A DNA stretch of 6,832 nt from positions 1 to 6,832 of the forward strand of contig JAFYET010000394.1 in assembly GCA_017544125.1 (NCBI GenBank), given 5' to 3'. Source of the DNA: Ruminococcus sp. (GTDB taxonomy: Bacteria > Bacillota > Clostridia > Oscillospirales > Ruminococcaceae). The notes below the pieces were generated by a model, which ran no database searches, was not told the origin of the DNA, and saw nothing but the letters and a program-made list of their open reading frames with translations. This document shows positions 4,651 through 6,832 of this stretch, piece by piece (positions within the stretch are counted from its first letter, which is position 1; each line of letters starts with the position of its first letter). Position numbers and translations under genes: made by a program.

Positions 4651-6210
4651 ATGAATCTTCATGGCTTGAGACCTGGCAGAAAAAAGGCTGTTATCATAGC
4701 TGCCGCAGCATTGATGTGTATAGGCGGCGTGGGTACGGCTGTGGCTTTGAGCGGCGATGACGGGGCAAAGATCGAAACGTCAGCCGTGAACGCTGTCAAG
4801 GCAGAAAACAAGACCGAAAGCGTGGGCACTGTTGCCGCTGTGCAGGAAAGCACCGAGATAGAGGGGCTTATCAGCTTTAAGAAGGCAGGTATAGAGGAGT
4901 ATGATATGGACTTCGTGGCTGCCGATATAAAGCTGGGCGGGCAGCAGGATAAGAAAAAAGACGTTGAAAAGTTCAACACTCCCGATCACTTCACAGTGGC
5001 GATACCTGCGGATAAGTCGGTGATACTGAAGCCCGAAAAGGCGGCTGCGAGCTACCCCGGCTCACGCAGTATAGCTGGGGAGTATTATACCGTCTATGAC
5101 GAGAGGTCGGGCGGAAATGTTACCCTTGACGGCCACGAGCTACTTTGCAGGATAGTCAACAGCGAGATAGGCGATTCCTGGGGCGAGGAGGCTATAAAGG
5201 CGCAGGCAGTCGCTGCTTATTCGTATGTCCGGTATAACGACGAATGCGGCTATGTGCCTACCGTGGGGCTTAAAGCGGGCTACTCCGCTAAGCTGGAGCG
5301 GTGCATAAGCGAGGTCGAGGGCGAGTGTATATACTACGGCGGCGAGATAATCGACGCTGTGTACTCCGCATCGAGCGCAGGGGCTTCCGCACCGAGCGAG
5401 AAGATCTGGGGCGGCGCTCACCCGTATCTCAGGGCAGTTGTCAGCGAGTATGACAGTAAAGACCCCAACTATGGCGTTGTCAAGACCTTCACCAAGGAAG
5501 CGCTAAAGAGCATAATAGAAAAGAACACGGGCTTGAAGCTCTCTGACGACCCGATGAAGTGGTTTGAGATAGAGAGCGTGTTCAGCGGTAAGTATGTTGA
5601 CACGATGAAGCTCGACGGCAAGCAGTATATAAGTGTGGGCGGCGCTCAGCGCAGAGTTACCGGCGCACTTATGAGAAGCCATATCTTGGGCACCGATAAC
5701 CTTAAATCCACCGCCTTTGAGATATCCTACGATAACGGCGTGTTCACCTTCAAGACCTTCGGCTGGGGTCACGGCGTTGGCATGAGCCAGTGGGGTGCTT
5801 GCTATTACGCAAAGGCGGGCTTTACCTACGACCAGATACTTAAGCATTACTATACCGGCGTTACCATAGCCGTTTCCGATGTGAACAGCCACGCTGCACA
5901 GCGTGCGCAGATGACGCAGGAGGAACTTGCAAAGCAGGCAGAGGAGGCTAAAAACAAGCAGGCAGCCGATGAAGCTGTAAAGCAGACGGAAACTGCTGAT
6001 GCCCCCGCAGATGCAGCAGCTGCCGAGCCGCAGCAGACAGAGCAGCCCGCAGAAACACAGCCCGAGCAGCAGACAGCTGCCGAGGAGCCTGCCCAGACAG
6101 AGCCCGAGCAGACAGATGAACCTGCCGTAACCGATACCGAGCAGACAGAGCAGCCCGAGGAAACAGAGGTGCTGCCCGATGAAACGGAAGAAGCGCAGTT
6201 TGATAGCTGA
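4651..6210 (+). CDS. membrane-anchored SpoIID/LytB-type peptidoglycan lytic enzyme with acidic tail
   Basis: SpoIID is a lytic transglycosylase that cleaves peptidoglycan glycan strands, best known from forespore engulfment; many non-sporulation relatives exist. The 519-residue protein has a basic start, a hydrophobic anchor or signal segment (about 13-33), and a spacer with FKKAGIEEYDMDF at 76-88. The SpoIID domain spans about 155-406. Predicted catalytic Glu172 lies in NSEIG, followed by A-I-K-A-Q-A-V-A-A-Y. Next come a Y-S-A-S-S-A-G segment, a P-Y-L-R-A-V segment, HGVGMSQWG at 374-382, and I-L-K-H-Y-Y-T-G near the domain end. The final 113 residues (407-519) are a coiled, then Glu/Gln/Pro/Thr/Ala-rich acidic tail with imperfect QTEQP repeats. 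The domain has about five cysteines. It has its own promoter and lies next to a sortase and a wall hydrolase, so a vegetative or division role in wall remodelling is more likely than a strict spore role. The start is uncertain by up to 30 codons. Confidence 0.9.
   Translation: MNLHGLRPGRKKAVIIAAAALMCIGGVGTAVALSGDDGAKIETSAVNAVKAENKTESVGTVAAVQESTEIEGLISFKKAGIEEYDMDFVAADIKLGGQQDKKKDVEKFNTPDHFTVAIPADKSVILKPEKAAASYPGSRSIAGEYYTVYDERSGGNVTLDGHELLCRIVNSEIGDSWGEEAIKAQAVAAYSYVRYNDECGYVPTVGLKAGYSAKLERCISEVEGECIYYGGEIIDAVYSASSAGASAPSEKIWGGAHPYLRAVVSEYDSKDPNYGVVKTFTKEALKSIIEKNTGLKLSDDPMKWFEIESVFSGKYVDTMKLDGKQYISVGGAQRRVTGALMRSHILGTDNLKSTAFEISYDNGVFTFKTFGWGHGVGMSQWGACYYAKAGFTYDQILKHYYTGVTIAVSDVNSHAAQRAQMTQEELAKQAEEAKNKQAADEAVKQTETADAPADAAAAEPQQTEQPAETQPEQQTAAEEPAQTEPEQTDEPAVTDTEQTEQPEETEVLPDETEEAQFDS
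6032..6157 (+). repeat. direct repeat within the acidic tail coding region
   Basis: An identical 18-base unit, AGCAGACAGAGCAGCCCG, occurs at 6032-6049 and 6140-6157, exactly 108 bases (36 codons) apart. Both copies encode QTEQP and are followed by similar ETQ/ETE codons. Between them are looser copies encoding PEQQT and PEQTD. This region could expand or contract by slippage or recombination without shifting the frame. Confidence 0.7.
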
Positions 6211-6217
6211 AAATCAG

Positions 6218-6239
6218 TGTAAATATATTTTACTTTACA
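6218..6239 (+). repeat. small AT-rich dyad before the zinc-ribbon gene
   Basis: TGTAAA (6218-6223) and TTTACA (6234-6239) are exact inverted repeats, and the same left arm can also pair with TTTAC at 6229-6233. The dyad lies 7 bases after the SpoIID-like stop and 5 bases before the next ribosome binding site. The stem is too AT-rich to be a convincing terminator; it may be an operator or chance. No clear promoter was found in this 48-base gap, so the next gene may be cotranscribed. Confidence 0.3.
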
Positions 6240-6243
6240 TATC

Positions 6244-6251
6244 AGGAGGAG
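6244..6251 (+). promoter_or_regulatory. strong ribosome binding site of the zinc-ribbon gene
   Basis: AGGAGGAG lies 7 bases before ATG 6259. It is the closest match to the consensus Shine-Dalgarno sequence in the window, and it supports both the reality and the start of the gene that runs off the right edge. Confidence 0.8.
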
Positions 6252-6258
6252 AAGTATA

Positions 6259-6832
6259 ATGGCATTTTTTAATTCCAACCCCAACGCAGGTCAGATAAAC
6301 CAGCTCAATAAGCAGATCAACCAGCACCTTGGGGAGATCAACAACAAGTACACCGAGATAGGGCGCATAGCCAAGCTCAAATACCTCGACAAGATCGACG
6401 ATGCCGATGTTAAGAGGCTTGCAGGCGAGATAGATACTATGCTCGCTAACCTTCAGGTGATGACAAAGCAGATAAACGAGCTCAAGGGCTTGAGAGAGTG
6501 CGTCGGCTGTAAGATGCAGATAGGCAACAATGTGGCTTTCTGCCCCAACTGCGGCACAAAGCAGACTATTGCCCAGCCTGCCGTGCAGCCTATGACAGCT
6601 GCACCCGCTATGAACCAGCAGCCTGTGCCTCAGCCTGCTGCTAACCCCTGGGCACCGCCCGCACAGCCTGTTCCCCAGCCTGTGCCGATGCCTCAGCCCG
6701 TGATGCCGCAGCCTATACCGCAGCCTGTTGTTCAGCCTGCACCTGTGCCGCAGTTTACAGCACCTGTTGCTGAGCCTGCACCCGCACCCGAGGCAGCAGC
6801 CGCTCCCGAGCCGATTAAAGAACCGGAGCCTG
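6259..6832 (+). CDS. zinc-ribbon protein with helical N-terminus and Pro/Gln-rich region (3' partial)
   Basis: The frame is open from ATG 6259 to the window edge: 191 full codons with no stop. Residues 1-10 are polar. About 11-77 form a charged helical region (Q-I-N-Q-L-N-K-Q-I-N pattern) likely to be coiled coil. A four-cysteine zinc ribbon follows, with C81/C84 and C95/C98 (CVGC and CPNC). From about residue 103 the sequence is Pro/Gln/Ala/Val-rich with repeated PQPV-like units, turning Ala/Pro/Glu-rich near the edge. There is no signal peptide, so it probably starts in the cytoplasm; a membrane segment or further domain may lie beyond the edge. Zinc ribbons of this double-CxxC kind are common near the ends of membrane or regulatory proteins in Clostridia. 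No specific function can be assigned. The ribosome binding site is strong, and the short gap to the SpoIID-like gene allows cotranscription. Confidence 0.85.
   Translation, partial: MAFFNSNPNAGQINQLNKQINQHLGEINNKYTEIGRIAKLKYLDKIDDADVKRLAGEIDTMLANLQVMTKQINELKGLRECVGCKMQIGNNVAFCPNCGTKQTIAQPAVQPMTAAPAMNQQPVPQPAANPWAPPAQPVPQPVPMPQPVMPQPIPQPVVQPAPVPQFTAPVAEPAPAPEAAAAPEPIKEPEP
6562..6832 (+). repeat. Pro/Gln-rich low-complexity coding repeat
   Basis: The DNA repeats units of the form CAGCCTGTGCC or CAGCCTGTT many times, encoding PQPV-, PQPVP- and QPAP-like motifs. The units are imperfect and in frame. They probably form an extended, disordered linker between the zinc ribbon and whatever lies beyond the window. 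Confidence 0.7.

Noticed and set aside
4471..4662. 63-codon minus-strand frame across the terminator and SpoIID leader
   Set aside because: It runs through the terminator stem and promoter, and its translation is low-complexity without a motif.
6172..6207. LPDET near the C-terminus of the SpoIID-like protein, resembling an LPXTG sorting motif
   Set aside because: The spacing is wrong (LPDET, not LPxTG), no hydrophobic segment or basic tail follows, and the surrounding sequence is a continuous acidic repeat. It does not look like a sortase substrate of class A or B.
5850..6284. 144-codon minus-strand frame rich in Ser, Cys and Val
   Set aside because: It is the reverse-strand shadow of the GAG/CAG-rich acidic tail; its composition simply mirrors those codons and it has no motif.

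Overview
The window reads as ordinary chromosomal DNA of a low-to-mid GC Gram-positive anaerobe of the Clostridia, most likely a Ruminococcus-type Oscillospiraceae. This is an inference from four things: purine-rich Shine-Dalgarno sites, heavy use of ATA, AGA and AAG codons, a membrane-anchored class B sortase, and secreted wall enzymes with Thr/Lys/Ala or Glu/Gln/Pro-rich linkers. No transposase, phage gene, CRISPR array, tRNA or rRNA was seen. All recognised genes lie on the + strand.

Layout. Positions 1-94 may hold the last codons of an upstream gene, followed by an AT-rich leader. thiI (95-1270) makes 4-thiouridine in tRNA. A gene-free stretch of about 330 bases follows (1271-1604) and contains a small dyad and a 68-nt two-stem inverted repeat. 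Next comes a tight run: a stand-alone CinA C-terminal/PncC NMN deamidase (1605-2147), a class B sortase starting 4 bases later (2152-3249), and a secreted SH3b plus SleB-type hydrolase (3307-4434). A strong intrinsic terminator (4476-4515) closes this run. Its 3' arm also carries the -35 box of a good extended -10 promoter for the next gene, a membrane-anchored SpoIID/LytB-type protein with a long acidic tail (4651-6210). The last gene (6259 to the window edge) is a cut-off zinc-ribbon protein with a helical N-terminus and a Pro/Gln/Ala-rich C-terminal half.

How they may work together. thiI and pncC are housekeeping genes for tRNA thiolation and pyridine nucleotide recycling. The sortase, the SH3b-hydrolase and the SpoIID-like protein form an envelope-remodelling neighbourhood: one enzyme attaches proteins to the wall and two probably cut glycan strands. 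The two putative glycan-cutting proteins share a short motif (KAG-[IV]-E-[DE]-YD) just outside the membrane anchor, although their catalytic domains are unrelated. Both also carry a cysteine exactly six residues before the predicted catalytic glutamate. This is the most unusual signal in the window and suggests a common partner or targeting mechanism. No clear sortase substrate is encoded here.

Start sites for four genes were set from ribosome binding sites and are shorter than the longest open frames: pncC at 1605, sortase at 2152, hydrolase at 3307 and SpoIID-like at 4651.
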